IMG/VR virus record: IMGVR_UViG_3300036885_000082
Location: 1-33,643 of that record
Length of the DNA: 33,643 bases
Source of the DNA: a virus
Direction: 5' to 3' (one strand)
In this document: one piece after another, positions 15,186 through 23,685 of the stretch
Position numbering within the stretch: the first letter of the stretch is position 1
Layout: each line of letters opens with the position of its first letter
Made by a program: the position numbers and the translations under genes
The notes under the pieces: generated by a model
Told to the model about the DNA's origin: nothing
Seen by the model: only the letters and a program-made list of their open reading frames with translations
The model's database searches: none

Positions 15186-15448
15186 CTCATCTCCATTTTT
15201 TTAAGTGTTTCCTTGACTCCCTCGAAAGCCTGACGACCTTCCGTAATTACTTGCATAAGTTCACGCATTGACTTCTCGCTGTTAGCATGGATTACAATAG
15301 CAGTACGTTTATAAATAATTGAGAGAGGTCTCTTGTCGGATAATAAAGCCGGAACTGCGGCGACTTTTTGCTGTAAGTATTTCTCAAGTCCGGCTGGTGA
15401 TGTCTCGTTATGTCCGAACCGGACTGATAATTTAGTTAATCGCTTCAT
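15182..15448 (-). CDS. Small protein of unknown function
   Basis: An 88-residue protein with AGGAG six nt before the ATG and a TAATG overlap with its upstream neighbour. It has a basic N-terminus ('KRLTKLSVRFGHNE'), a middle strand pair ('LSIIYKRTAIVIHA') and a C-terminal amphipathic helix ('FEGVKETLKKMEMR'). I recognise no family. It is translationally coupled on both sides, so it probably works with the 98-residue protein and the HTH protein. Confidence 0.7.
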   Translation of the reverse strand: MKRLTKLSVRFGHNETSPAGLEKYLQQKVAAVPALLSDKRPLSIIYKRTAIVIHANSEKSMRELMQVITEGRQAFEGVKETLKKMEMR

Positions 15449-15744
15449 TATAAGCTCCTCATTATTTCTTGTTGTTCAATGTTAATTAAATATAAATACT
15501 GTTCGTCTCCAAAGTCAAGCGGCTCTTTCGTACAGATTGCTCCCCAATAGTTTCGCATTAAAGGATTATGAATTTTCATAATACATAACGGTATTCTCTC
15601 GTCTGTATCCGTCGCCTGTATCTGATAAAGATAACACGTTCCCCTCACACCTTGAAAGGCACTCATTTTATTTGGAGTAATGAGAGCCTCCTTACCTCTG
15701 AATAAAAAATAAAGCGTATCGGGACTTTCCATAAGTTTATACAT
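15448..15744 (-). CDS. Small protein of unknown function
   Basis: A 98-residue protein with GAGG six nt before the ATG. It is beta-rich ('DTLYFLFRGKEALIT', 'GTCYLYQIQATDTD', 'IPLCIMKIHNP', 'YLYLINIEQQE') with no membrane segment or known motif, and looks like a small single-domain protein. It is the second gene of the cassette that starts at the 16.7-kb promoter, 58 nt after the DUF7192-like gene. Confidence 0.7.
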   Translation of the reverse strand: MYKLMESPDTLYFLFRGKEALITPNKMSAFQGVRGTCYLYQIQATDTDERIPLCIMKIHNPLMRNYWGAICTKEPLDFGDEQYLYLINIEQQEIMRSL

Positions 15745-15802
15745 TGTTAACCTCTGCGAATGTTAGCATGGACTCGCTCATATTTACTCCGTTGTTTTAT
15801 GA

Positions 15803-16681
15803 TTAAATTTTTTCTTCAAAGGTCACGTATTCACTTAAAATTTTTCTCCATTCGTCCTGAGTCATGCTGTAAGATGATCTTGTTAAATAAATACCTTTCT
15901 CAGCCGGTACTTCTCTCGGATAACCATAGCCGCCGCTTGCTGTGATAGTGAGGAGCGTTCTCTCTGCTTCCGAGAAGCTCTCGAAATATCTAAGCATTAA
16001 CCTTCTAAAAAATGAAACGTGTCCGAGTACGAAAGCTAACTTGTCAAAATCAAGCATCTGATCTGGCTGCTTAATAGTGATGTATGTATATACGCCTGTA
16101 CTGCCTGAGCTACTTGAGCTACTTGAGGCCAAGCCGTCGCACAAAATAATCTCTGTCGAATAACCTGAAATTTCCAGCATTTCGACTGCCTGGACCATAT
16201 TAGCTCCACGTTTCATAAAGTCGTCCTCTGTGACGAAACACGCTGCGGCTATGTTAGCGTATATTTTAACAACTCCCCTTGAGCCTCTGCCTTCGACTTC
16301 CGTGATCTCCTCGCTTAACCAATATTCGGGCGTGCCTTCTAAAAAGGTTGCGGTGTCAAAAAATAAACCTGAGTCTGCAAATATTATTTGAGGTTTCAAG
16401 ACTTTTGCGCTTGTTGCGTGTAACCGGCTATACATTTCCTTCATTTTGGCTGCTGTCTCAGGGCAACCCTTCTGGGCTTTCTCAAACGCTTCCCCGTAAG
16501 TCAGGTGACCGAAAAACTCGACTCTGCTTGCGTCGTTTGAGTGAGCCCATTCAGGAACTTCTGCGTTATTTATATGCGTTAAGAATTCTTCGAGCGAATT
16601 AAAATACTTTTCTCTCATGTTCGCTGATCTCTTGGCTGCGGGCTCGTAGGGAGTATTAAAAGAAACGTTACCACTTGCAAT
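15803..16681 (-). CDS. DUF7192-like phage protein, apparent ATT start
   Basis: The first ATG (16618) gives 271 residues but has only a poor SD. The frame is open upstream, and ATT at 16679-16681 stands five nt after GGAG, exactly where the twin operon at 27.0 kb has ATG; this start adds 21 residues (292 in all). The protein has 'FFGHLTYGEAFEKAQKGCPE' (the S/TxxEAxxxAxxGxPE motif of DUF7192-like phage proteins), 'VKIYANIAAACFVTEDDFMK', 'RGANMVQAVEMLEISGYSTE' and a Ser run near residue 190. Function unknown. It heads a cassette with its own promoter and terminator. Confidence 0.7.
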   Translation of the reverse strand: MASGNVSFNTPYEPAAKRSANMREKYFNSLEEFLTHINNAEVPEWAHSNDASRVEFFGHLTYGEAFEKAQKGCPETAAKMKEMYSRLHATSAKVLKPQIIFADSGLFFDTATFLEGTPEYWLSEEITEVEGRGSRGVVKIYANIAAACFVTEDDFMKRGANMVQAVEMLEISGYSTEIILCDGLASSSSSSSGSTGVYTYITIKQPDQMLDFDKLAFVLGHVSFFRRLMLRYFESFSEAERTLLTITASGGYGYPREVPAEKGIYLTRSSYSMTQDEWRKILSEYVTFEEKI

Positions 16682-16723
16682 GCTGTCTCCGTTGTATAAT
16701 TTGTTATTTTTAATGTCATTGTA

Positions 16724-16752
16724 ATAATAAGTATTGCATTACATATTGTCAA
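16724..16752 (-). promoter_or_regulatory. Sigma70-type promoter P1
   Basis: On the minus strand TTGACA (16747-16752), 17-nt spacer, TATTAT (16724-16729). Upstream is a T-rich tract with three copies of TTTCATTTTA that could act as an UP element. Twenty bases before and including the -35, and a 20-base block just after the -10 (TGACATTAAAAATAACAAAT), are identical to promoter P2 at 27.05 kb. It drives the DUF7192-like cassette. Confidence 0.88.
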
Positions 16753-16806
16753 GTAAAAAATGAAATAAAATGAAATAAAATGAAATTATTTTTATAATAG
16801 GCAAGA

Positions 16807-16844
16807 CTCGCACGTAACGAGCCTTTTCAACTGTTACGTACGAG
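16807..16844 (-). terminator. Terminator-like hairpin after the metallophosphoesterase gene
   Basis: CTCGTACGTAAC and GTTACGTGCGAG (minus strand) form a 12-bp stem with one G-U pair and a 14-nt loop, 31 nt past the stop codon. The following sequence is T/A-rich but not a clean T-run, so termination may be partial or it may be an RNA-stabilising hairpin. Confidence 0.6.
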
Positions 16845-16874
16845 CGTTTTGAGTGCGGCTAAACTGCTAACATC

Positions 16875-18104
16875 TTATATAATAATTTCGAGTACAGGTT
16901 TATGCTGAATTAACTTGCTCACGCTCTTAGCGTTATATGCTTCGAGCTCCTCAGCTATCGGATAACCTTCGTATAAACTTACGTCCTGTAAATCAAAATT
17001 AAATTTGTCGATACCTGTTTTAGATACCAAATAACCATTCTGCGAGGCTTTCCCTGCGAGGTTAAGCCCCTTCTCATTATAATCATTTGAGCCAGCCAGG
17101 GACGAGCTGCGGGCGAACCAATCGGATATATAACAGGTGTGAAGGTGTCCGAATATTACAAAATGGATTATGATGTCACGCTTTGCATACTTGCCGACTA
17201 CTTGCTGGATAGTCTTTTGAGTGTTTGAGTCTCCGAGACTTTCTCCATGCAGCATTAAAATATTTTGTCCGGCAATATTAAAGTAATATTCAACAGGGTC
17301 TCCCTCGTGAAAGCTAACACCCTTTTTATTTTTGAAGCCTAATTTTAATAACTGAAATATCGTATAATCATAATTATCGGTCGCAACAGGGTCAACAAGC
17401 CCTCTCAATAATCCGATACGTGACTCGTTTCCGGTTACAGTACATACCGTTATATTCGCAGTTTTATTAAGATCAATAATAAATTTACTTAAGAGTTCGT
17501 AAGCCAGAAACGTCGCCTTGCTTCGATTAGTGCTTTGCATTAAGAGTTCGTCAAGCCTCCGGTCACTGTTCATAAGATCACCAGTGAGAGCGACTACGAT
17601 CTGCTTAACATTATTTAATCTTGCAATGCGTTTTAATTTATATGCGAATTTTTGCAAGCGTTTCGAGGCGAAAGTAAAATCATATTTATTATGCGGTAAA
17701 TTTATTAACTCGTTAAAGTGCGGGTCTGATATATGTGCTATTAGCGCAACTCCCTCCGTGTTAGCTTTATGCTTAACGGTTCGGAAGTTAATAGCATTGT
17801 CTCTGAATACTTTTATAAGCTCCTGAGTGTACTCGCCGATTGCATTTTCAACACGAGTAACCTCTCTAAAAGATTTGTCCTTTATACGATTTGCGTCACG
17901 AGATTTCTGCAAGCGTTTTGCAAGTGAAATATTTTCCTCAATGACTTCAAAGTCGGCTGTGTCCTCCGTAAATAAACGAGCACACCCCTCCGCTATATTC
18001 ATACATTTATAACGCTGCTTATTTTCCCCTGACGCTAACATCATTCTCCCTGAGAGAATAACCTTATCAGAGCCACACGAAGGACATAATGTTTTATGAG
18101 CCAC
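16875..18104 (-). CDS. Metallophosphoesterase with N-terminal zinc ribbon
   Basis: A 409-residue protein. Residues 7-41 form a zinc ribbon (C7-C10 ... C34 ... C41). The catalytic domain carries the calcineurin-like motifs: 'ISDPHFN' (D127, H129), 'LTGDLMNSDR' (D176), 'GNESR' (225-229, with Glu where GNH has His), 'MLHGES' (H286) and 'FGHLHT' (319-323). Such phage enzymes hydrolyse phosphodiesters and may trim DNA or a nucleotide; the substrate is unknown here. It is the last gene of the head-packaging operon, followed by a terminator-like hairpin. The changed GNH motif may weaken or shift activity. Confidence 0.85.
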   Translation of the reverse strand: MAHKTLCPSCGSDKVILSGRMMLASGENKQRYKCMNIAEGCARLFTEDTADFEVIEENISLAKRLQKSRDANRIKDKSFREVTRVENAIGEYTQELIKVFRDNAINFRTVKHKANTEGVALIAHISDPHFNELINLPHNKYDFTFASKRLQKFAYKLKRIARLNNVKQIVVALTGDLMNSDRRLDELLMQSTNRSKATFLAYELLSKFIIDLNKTANITVCTVTGNESRIGLLRGLVDPVATDNYDYTIFQLLKLGFKNKKGVSFHEGDPVEYYFNIAGQNILMLHGESLGDSNTQKTIQQVVGKYAKRDIIIHFVIFGHLHTCYISDWFARSSSLAGSNDYNEKGLNLAGKASQNGYLVSKTGIDKFNFDLQDVSLYEGYPIAEELEAYNAKSVSKLIQHKPVLEIII

Positions 18105-18114
18105 TTTGCCTCCC

Positions 18115-18507
18115 TTACTTACTTCTAAATCTATTAAGAAATTTTCTGAACTTTGAAATGATCGTGTCTTTAATCTTTAGCTTTGTATTTTTGAGAGCGT
18201 CCTCAGTAAGTAAACATTGAAGTATGCAGAGGTAAGTTATAGCGTCGAGTATTCTCCCCCTCAAGCCTTCGGTCAAGTCAATAGGTCTCTCAGGATTTTG
18301 ACTGATTGCATTATTCATAGAATCGATATGCTTATTAAAATAAACTCCCCACACCTGATATTTAGTTAATCCGAGCCTCGTTGCGTTGCGTTTGAAATTA
18401 GCGAGGCTGTCAACGTCGCCAGCATACGCTTTGCCCTTAGAGTACATGAGTCCGAGTGACTCCTTAAATATGCTTTTGCTTATTTCAAGCCTGTCGTTTT
18501 GAGTCAA
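18115..18507 (-). CDS. DUF1599 / MazG-like nucleotide-modification-associated protein
   Basis: A 130-residue all-helical protein starting at TTG, overlapping the lipoprotein stop (TTGA), with GGAG upstream. It contains 'KGKAYAGDVDSLANFKRNAT', 'YQVWGVYFNKHIDSMNNAI' and 'EGLRGRILDAITYLCIL', a pattern ('K..DY...eD.laNF', 'KH.d', 'RI.D...Yl.L') of the all-alpha NTP-pyrophosphatase-like families that include DUF1599 (nucleotide modification associated domain 1). It may process a modified nucleotide or house-clean the nucleotide pool. The family call is by motif recall, at moderate certainty. Confidence 0.65.
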   Translation of the reverse strand: MTQNDRLEISKSIFKESLGLMYSKGKAYAGDVDSLANFKRNATRLGLTKYQVWGVYFNKHIDSMNNAISQNPERPIDLTEGLRGRILDAITYLCILQCLLTEDALKNTKLKIKDTIISKFRKFLNRFRSK

Positions 18508-18833
18508 GGCTTACTCCAATAAATAACCTTGCCAAAGTTAACCGTATCGCTTTCAGTCCACTCTTTGCCACACCTTAAGCAATGATAAGGAGTGCATATA
18601 ATTGTCGAGCGTTCGCTATATGAAATTGTATCGTTATCTACAATCCCTGTAAAAATATTTTGATATTTGGGGTGGGTGGTTGACTCTTTTATATGTCCTC
18701 TTTCCAAGCATACAGCGTATTGGGTTAATCGCTCTTTGTCAATTTGCTGCTCGGTCTTACCCTGCCACTGAGAAGTAAAGCCGCAGCCGATAAATAATAA
18801 CGCTGTTAACATGATGAAAATATATTTTAACAA
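18504..18833 (-). CDS. Phage lipoprotein with CxxC motif
   Basis: A 109-residue protein starting at TTG with AGGAGG four to five nt upstream. The N-terminus 'LKYIFIMLTALLFIGCG' is a lipoprotein signal with lipobox LFIGC, so the mature protein would be lipid-anchored at residue ~17. The exported part has 'IICTPYHCLRCGKEW', a possible small zinc or disulfide site. It is placed oddly, between the MuF-type head protein and a nucleotide-type enzyme. Small phage lipoproteins often act in superinfection exclusion; that is an inference from class only. Confidence 0.7.
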   Translation of the reverse strand: MLKYIFIMLTALLFIGCGFTSQWQGKTEQQIDKERLTQYAVCLERGHIKESTTHPKYQNIFTGIVDNDTISYSERSTIICTPYHCLRCGKEWTESDTVNFGKVIYWSKP

Positions 18834-18851
18834 AATTCCTCCTTATAAAAA

Positions 18852-19793
18852 TTATTCGATACGGAGCGCATACCATTCATTATAGGTCATGTTTGGAATA
18901 AGCTCTTTTGAAATATTATCCTTCCTTTCTTGAGGTTCAAAGCCTTCGATCTCTTGCTGAACTACGCATCTGCAATTTATATCCTGCTCAGGTATGCCTG
19001 ACATTCCGGGCGCTTCTGTCGGTGTGCCGTCTGGAAAATAAAACATTCCGTCTGCGTCTGCGATCTGTCCGTCCATTTCAGCATGATCGTCTCTCGTCTT
19101 ATCGTCAAGTGTAGCAATCCAAACTTTTTTAATTGTCATTCCCATATTGTCGGCTGCCGTCTCCGCAGTATCCATAGCGTCTAAGCGTCCCATTTGCATG
19201 ACTCTATGCCCTTCGGTCTGAGCAATCAGCAATGATTTGTCTGCTGCTATTTTTGTTTTGCGTTCGATATTCTTTGCTATTTTATTATAGCCAGAGCCTT
19301 TTAATATGCCCTGTGTTAGCTCGCCACGTATTTGAGATAAGAGTGACTTCGAGTGTTCTGCTTGCCGTACCGTCCACTTGATATGATCTAGCGGATTAAG
19401 TAAACAGGCTTTGACATCACCCTCCCTGAGTAAACCGAAGCCGAGACGTACTCCGATCTGCGACTCCATTGCAAAGCCAGCATAATAATAGCTCTGCGAA
19501 TAAAGGTCTTTAAGTTCCTGAGTAGTCGTCTTAATTACTTCGCCGTTCGTTTGTTTTATAATATCAGCTATTTGTTTCTCCATGTTCGTAAGCCGGTTAA
19601 ACTTCTGCATATCGGAATACAAAACGTTTTGACCGTACTTAGCGAACATGTCGGCTATCTCGGACTGAATGTCCTTAAGAGCCGACTTGTACGAAGCAAT
19701 TAAATTGCGTGCATAGTTACTGACAAGCTGCTCAGAGCCTTTCTGACCTTTAGACATGAGCTCGCTCATACGCTTGTTAGAAAAGGTTGGCAT
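18852..19793 (-). CDS. Minor head protein (MuF / SPP1 gp7-like)
   Basis: A 313-residue protein whose ATG overlaps the portal stop (TAATG). The N-terminal two thirds are helical. The C-terminal part contains 'IAQTEGHRVMQMGRLDAM' and the MuF signature: 'KVWIATLDDKTRDDHAEMDG', then 'APGMSGIPEQDINCRC' with the final C-x-C. The family is packaged with or bound to the portal and helps head morphogenesis or ejection. Order portal - MuF is canonical. No toxin or ADP-ribosyltransferase fusion is present. Confidence 0.9.
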   Translation of the reverse strand: MPTFSNKRMSELMSKGQKGSEQLVSNYARNLIASYKSALKDIQSEIADMFAKYGQNVLYSDMQKFNRLTNMEKQIADIIKQTNGEVIKTTTQELKDLYSQSYYYAGFAMESQIGVRLGFGLLREGDVKACLLNPLDHIKWTVRQAEHSKSLLSQIRGELTQGILKGSGYNKIAKNIERKTKIAADKSLLIAQTEGHRVMQMGRLDAMDTAETAADNMGMTIKKVWIATLDDKTRDDHAEMDGQIADADGMFYFPDGTPTEAPGMSGIPEQDINCRCVVQQEIEGFEPQERKDNISKELIPNMTYNEWYALRIE

Positions 19794-21262
19794 TATTTAC
19801 CAGCCTTTTTATTCAGATTGTTTTGAATTTGAGCGTCTGGATTAGGGTCTGCTACATTTGCGTTCGGATCTGTCGGTAGCGGAGCTTCCCATAAATTAGC
19901 CGTGTTAGCTTTCTCGTCCTCACCCATTTGCTCAAGGGCTTTCTGCGGGTCGTCGATGAATGACAATAAACTTAACCTCGTGAGCTCTGGAATATTACCC
20001 TTAAGTTTTCCGGTTGTCTCAGCTTCGCCAGCAAGTTCAATAGGCAAGTTCCTTGTGAACTGATAGCCCATATTTTCATAATCGAACGGAATACCTTTCT
20101 TGCTCCACGTTGATTGCAGTAACTTAAACATATAACGTAAGCCACGTATATATTTACGTTCTTTGTTCATGGTATTATTCTCAAGTGATAATAGTTTCCA
20201 CTTGCGGGACTCACCGCTCTGACCTGTACCGGAGAATTTTTCGTCTGACATATCAACGGTTTTTGCTGCCTTGAGAATATCCTCGTTCAAAGTTTTCTTG
20301 TGCATTTCGGTATAGGCAACGGCTGACGATAAGTCTTTTGTGATAAATTTGCCGTCTGTATTTTCAGGGAATAATAGAAATCCGATCTCTCTGAATTTTA
20401 TCATATCTTCCTTTGTCGGCTCAACACCATAAAAGGCAAGGTACGCAAGCCTGAACTCCTCAGTCTCATTCTGTTCGTCTGATAAATTCCTATCGTAAGC
20501 GTCGATAAGACTCTCAACTTTTTCAAAGTCTCCCTGCTCTGTATTATTATTCTGGAACTTTACCATAGGCACGCCGTCGAACATGTGAGGTCTCGGATTG
20601 TCGCCCTTTACGTCGTCGTCCAGAATAAACTTACCGTTATCAGTATAAGCCTTATAAAATGTTACGTTTGTTTTATCGTACCATTCCAGTTTAATAAGTT
20701 CTCTACTTATGCCGAGTACATCCTCGATCATGGTATAGAACACAAAGCCATACTGCAAGTCCTCAAGGGTTGCGTCGTATATAAATACTGACTCCCACGG
20801 TTTTGTATTCATAACACGCTCGTTGCCGTCCTTGTCAATATATAACAGCCTTGAACCGTACCCGCATATAGACGCATATTGAGCGGTAGTAGCGTCAATG
20901 TCCTCAATGTTATTTATGATCTTGAACGACTTAAGAGTATCGACAATCTTTTGAGGGACCGCAACGGCTGCATCTTTGCTTTGATAAGCGTATGCAATCG
21001 GGTGTCCGGTAAAATATCCGACATTGTTATCGGTTATTATTCCCCTGTAATCCATCCATAATTTATTATTTACCTTCGTGTCGTCGCTGAATGTTCGCTG
21101 TAATATCGGAACCTCGCCTCGATACCTTAAAAATAACTGTTCCATTTGTACACGTCTCGAAGCTGTTAACATCATTAAGTCGGTTATTATTCGACTCATT
21201 ATGTCGGTATCATTACTCTCAGCTTGAAGCGTGATTAAATCTACTATCTGCGCACTTGTCAT
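19793..21262 (-). CDS. Portal protein (SPP1 gp6 type)
   Basis: A 489-residue protein with GGGAGG four nt before the ATG. It shows the family pattern: N-terminal 'LFLRYRGEVPILQRT' and 'VNNKLWMDYRGIITDNNVGY' then 'FTGHPIAY' (the 'n.k..n.y...iv....gY..G.pi.Y' signature), 'YDRNLSDEQNETEEFR', and a C-terminal acidic/Asn-Pro-rich tail. It forms the dodecameric vertex through which DNA enters. It follows TerL and a small gene and precedes the MuF gene. Confidence 0.9.
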   Translation of the reverse strand: MTSAQIVDLITLQAESNDTDIMSRIITDLMMLTASRRVQMEQLFLRYRGEVPILQRTFSDDTKVNNKLWMDYRGIITDNNVGYFTGHPIAYAYQSKDAAVAVPQKIVDTLKSFKIINNIEDIDATTAQYASICGYGSRLLYIDKDGNERVMNTKPWESVFIYDATLEDLQYGFVFYTMIEDVLGISRELIKLEWYDKTNVTFYKAYTDNGKFILDDDVKGDNPRPHMFDGVPMVKFQNNNTEQGDFEKVESLIDAYDRNLSDEQNETEEFRLAYLAFYGVEPTKEDMIKFREIGFLLFPENTDGKFITKDLSSAVAYTEMHKKTLNEDILKAAKTVDMSDEKFSGTGQSGESRKWKLLSLENNTMNKERKYIRGLRYMFKLLQSTWSKKGIPFDYENMGYQFTRNLPIELAGEAETTGKLKGNIPELTRLSLLSFIDDPQKALEQMGEDEKANTANLWEAPLPTDPNANVADPNPDAQIQNNLNKKAGK

Positions 21263-21281
21263 TTATCCTCCCTTGTTAATA

Positions 21282-21584
21282 TTATGATAAGAGATCAACG
21301 TCGTTCACTTCGTCTGAAATGCCAGCCTTAACAACTGCTAACTTTTCCCTTAATGAAATGAGACGTGTTTGCTCTGCTGCCGAAATAGTATTGCTTTCCA
21401 GTTCGATCTCGATTTCGGTTGTCACTCCGTCGATTGATTTTTCCTTTGCTCCAACGAATAAAGCAAGTAAAGCGGTTTCAAGTGCCGGGACATTCTCGGC
21501 TGGTATTTCAACGCCTCCCTCTCCTCCGATTCCTGCTGTACTGAGTGCTGCTGCGACGTGTTGTTTTAATGTTGTTACTGACAT
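21282..21584 (-). CDS. Small acidic protein between terminase and portal
   Basis: A 100-residue, acidic, mostly helical protein with AGGAG eight nt before the ATG. The N-terminal 'LKQHVAAALSTAGIGGEGGV' looks flexible, followed by helices 'VPALETALLALFVGAKEKSI' and 'AEQTRLISLREKLAVVKAGI'. I do not recognise it. Its leader carries the T8-AATaATCA element shared with abundant virion genes, so it may be well expressed, perhaps a small capsid or packaging accessory protein. Confidence 0.65.
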   Translation of the reverse strand: MSVTTLKQHVAAALSTAGIGGEGGVEIPAENVPALETALLALFVGAKEKSIDGVTTEIEIELESNTISAAEQTRLISLREKLAVVKAGISDEVNDVDLLS

Positions 21585-21615
21585 AGAACTATCTCCTTAT
21601 GATTATTAAAAAAAA

Positions 21616-23133
21616 TTATTGTATTGTCGTGAGTGTTTTCTTTTCGAGTGTCACCTCTGCTAACATGGTAGCCACATCCGCAGCGTCGTCATGTTTGTTA
21701 GTGCCGAATTTTACGTATGATAATAATTGCCTCATAAATAAATCGTAATCCGAACCGGCTGCGTAATCGTCCTTTGATCTGAATACGAAAAACTGCTTAA
21801 TCATTCCAGACTTCATTAAAATACGTGTCTCTTTATTTTGTGAGGTCGCCTTCCATGTAATAGTACAGGGCGTCTTACCCTTGCAAAGTTTCTGAATATT
21901 TTTAGCAAAAGATTTTCCTCCGGCGTTGCTTTCGATCTGCATTTTATTACAGCCAGTATTTATTATTTGTTGTGCAACTCGTGGCTCGGTTACTTCAATC
22001 GGATCTTGAGTGAATACTACATCAGTAACGTACACCTTCCCTTGTATCATTCTGCCAATGATTGAACCTAAGAAGTCAAGCCCTTCGTCTGCCGTGTCCG
22101 TAGTTCCGACGGTTGCGTTGCAAATAATCTCGCCAGCTTTAGGAGTACCTTCTGCATATTTTCTTAATTCATTTAACTTGAAATATTGAAGTTCGCTCTC
22201 AGGGAATAATGAACCTTTCGACTCGACTGGATTTTGCATAAATTCAGCTTCCCATATAAACGAGTCTGTAATTCTTTTGAGTTCGTGGTATTCATACGTG
22301 CTTTTTACTTCTTCACAAAACGACTGACCCTTATCGTCCAATGCAGGAACGACAACTTGAACCCAAAAGTTAGCATATAGCGAAGGGTCTAATAAAAATT
22401 GATCTAACGAAATGCACTTATCCATGTCTCCGATCTTACCGATAACGTCCTTCTTACTCCACCTTGTTGCGATCTGAATTTCAGGACAATTTTTCTCCAT
22501 ACGTGATTTATGCGTACTTGTGTACCATTGCCATTTTTTCTCAAGTACGAGTTCACTCATAGCCTCGTCAATATTCTTAATCGGGTCGTCAAGTATGCTA
22601 ACACCGTCACAGCCTTTTCCTGTTACAGCTCCTCCAACACCCGCACAAAAATAGCTTGACTGTTTTGCGGTTGTTAAAGCCCAATCTGAGACCTGAGACT
22701 TATCGCTTTTAAGTTTAATGTCAGGAAACACTTCGAGATAATCGGGGAGCTGTACAATTGTTCTCACGTCATAGCTGAATTTCATAGCTAATGAGTCACC
22801 GTACGCATTTCTCATAATAGATTTTTCCGGATGTCTCCCTAAATACCAGGCACAGTACAATGAAACGATATACGACTTTCCAGCTCTCGGAGGTAACGAT
22901 AAAGTTAGCTTTGTGATTAAACCAGACTCTACCATTTGCAGGGCGTTTGCTATTTCTTTTAAGTGAGGTTTTCCACTAGTAAAAAACTCCGAGTCCATGA
23001 ACACGCAGAACGTATAAAAATTATCCCTCGCTCTGATTGCCATGCGGCGTTTTTGGATTAAAAGCAGTTCCTCCGTTTCCTCCCCTGTAAGACCGTAAAC
23101 ACCTCGAAGTATATTAGTTGTTGTTTGAGTCAT
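21616..23133 (-). CDS. terL: Terminase large subunit
   Basis: A 505-residue packaging motor. The ATPase part has a Walker A-like 'LSLPPRAGKSYIV' (residues ~78-90) and a Walker B 'GVSILDDPI' (~177-185). The RNase H-like nuclease part has 'VGTTDTADEG' (~342-351), 'KVYVTDVVF' (~366-374) and 'HDDAADVATMLAE' near the C-terminus, giving the conserved acidic residues. It pumps DNA into the prohead through the portal and cuts concatemers. It follows terS by 9 nt. The SD is weak, so it is probably coupled. Confidence 0.95.
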   Translation of the reverse strand: MTQTTTNILRGVYGLTGEETEELLLIQKRRMAIRARDNFYTFCVFMDSEFFTSGKPHLKEIANALQMVESGLITKLTLSLPPRAGKSYIVSLYCAWYLGRHPEKSIMRNAYGDSLAMKFSYDVRTIVQLPDYLEVFPDIKLKSDKSQVSDWALTTAKQSSYFCAGVGGAVTGKGCDGVSILDDPIKNIDEAMSELVLEKKWQWYTSTHKSRMEKNCPEIQIATRWSKKDVIGKIGDMDKCISLDQFLLDPSLYANFWVQVVVPALDDKGQSFCEEVKSTYEYHELKRITDSFIWEAEFMQNPVESKGSLFPESELQYFKLNELRKYAEGTPKAGEIICNATVGTTDTADEGLDFLGSIIGRMIQGKVYVTDVVFTQDPIEVTEPRVAQQIINTGCNKMQIESNAGGKSFAKNIQKLCKGKTPCTITWKATSQNKETRILMKSGMIKQFFVFRSKDDYAAGSDYDLFMRQLLSYVKFGTNKHDDAADVATMLAEVTLEKKTLTTIQ

Positions 23134-23142
23134 AATAACCGC

Positions 23143-23685
23143 TTAGGCTGGCTCATTTGGAGTTTTAGGGCTATGTGCTTCGATAGTGAGGGACTCACTT
23201 TTGAACCTTGATCTTAATTCATGGTAACGTTTGTCAAGTTCCTCCGGCGTCATGGTACTGACTTTACTTTCGACCGAGCCGCTTATGTTAACATCTTTAA
23301 TGTCTCTCCATTCTTTCGACTTACGATTTTGCAGCCAGAACTTACCAGCTAAAACATCTGGCGGCAGTTCTTTTTTGACTTTGCGGACGCTTTTAACGGT
23401 TGGCGACTCACCTACATCTTTTGGAGCGTTGTACTCAATGGTCTCCTCTGTATAAGAATAGCCCAAAGCACGTTTTAATAACGCATTTTCGACTTGAATG
23501 TCAACCGGAGCCTTACCTTCCTTCAATGCCTCCAAAAATGCTAAATGATTGTGCTGATAATTGTAAAAAGTAGCCAGCGAAATACCTAACTTTTGAGCGA
23601 TCTGCTCGTCATTTAAGCCATTCCTTGCATAGCCTTGAGCTAATAGCGGAAAGTCCTCGTGATATTTCCCCTTGCTGCCTGCCAC
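23143..23685 (-). CDS. terS: Terminase small subunit
   Basis: A 180-residue protein starting at GTG immediately after the ParB-like gene stop. Residues ~12-50 ('LLAQGYARNGLNDEQIAQKL', 'GISLATFYNYQHNH') form an HTH typical of TerS DNA recognition. The middle contains 'ALLKRALGYSYTEETI' and the later 'GKFWLQNRKSKEWRDIKDV' motif, both common in this family ('LknR....W.d'). It binds the packaging site and regulates TerL, which lies next. Confidence 0.9.
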   Translation of the reverse strand: MAGSKGKYHEDFPLLAQGYARNGLNDEQIAQKLGISLATFYNYQHNHLAFLEALKEGKAPVDIQVENALLKRALGYSYTEETIEYNAPKDVGESPTVKSVRKVKKELPPDVLAGKFWLQNRKSKEWRDIKDVNISGSVESKVSTMTPEELDKRYHELRSRFKSESLTIEAHSPKTPNEPA

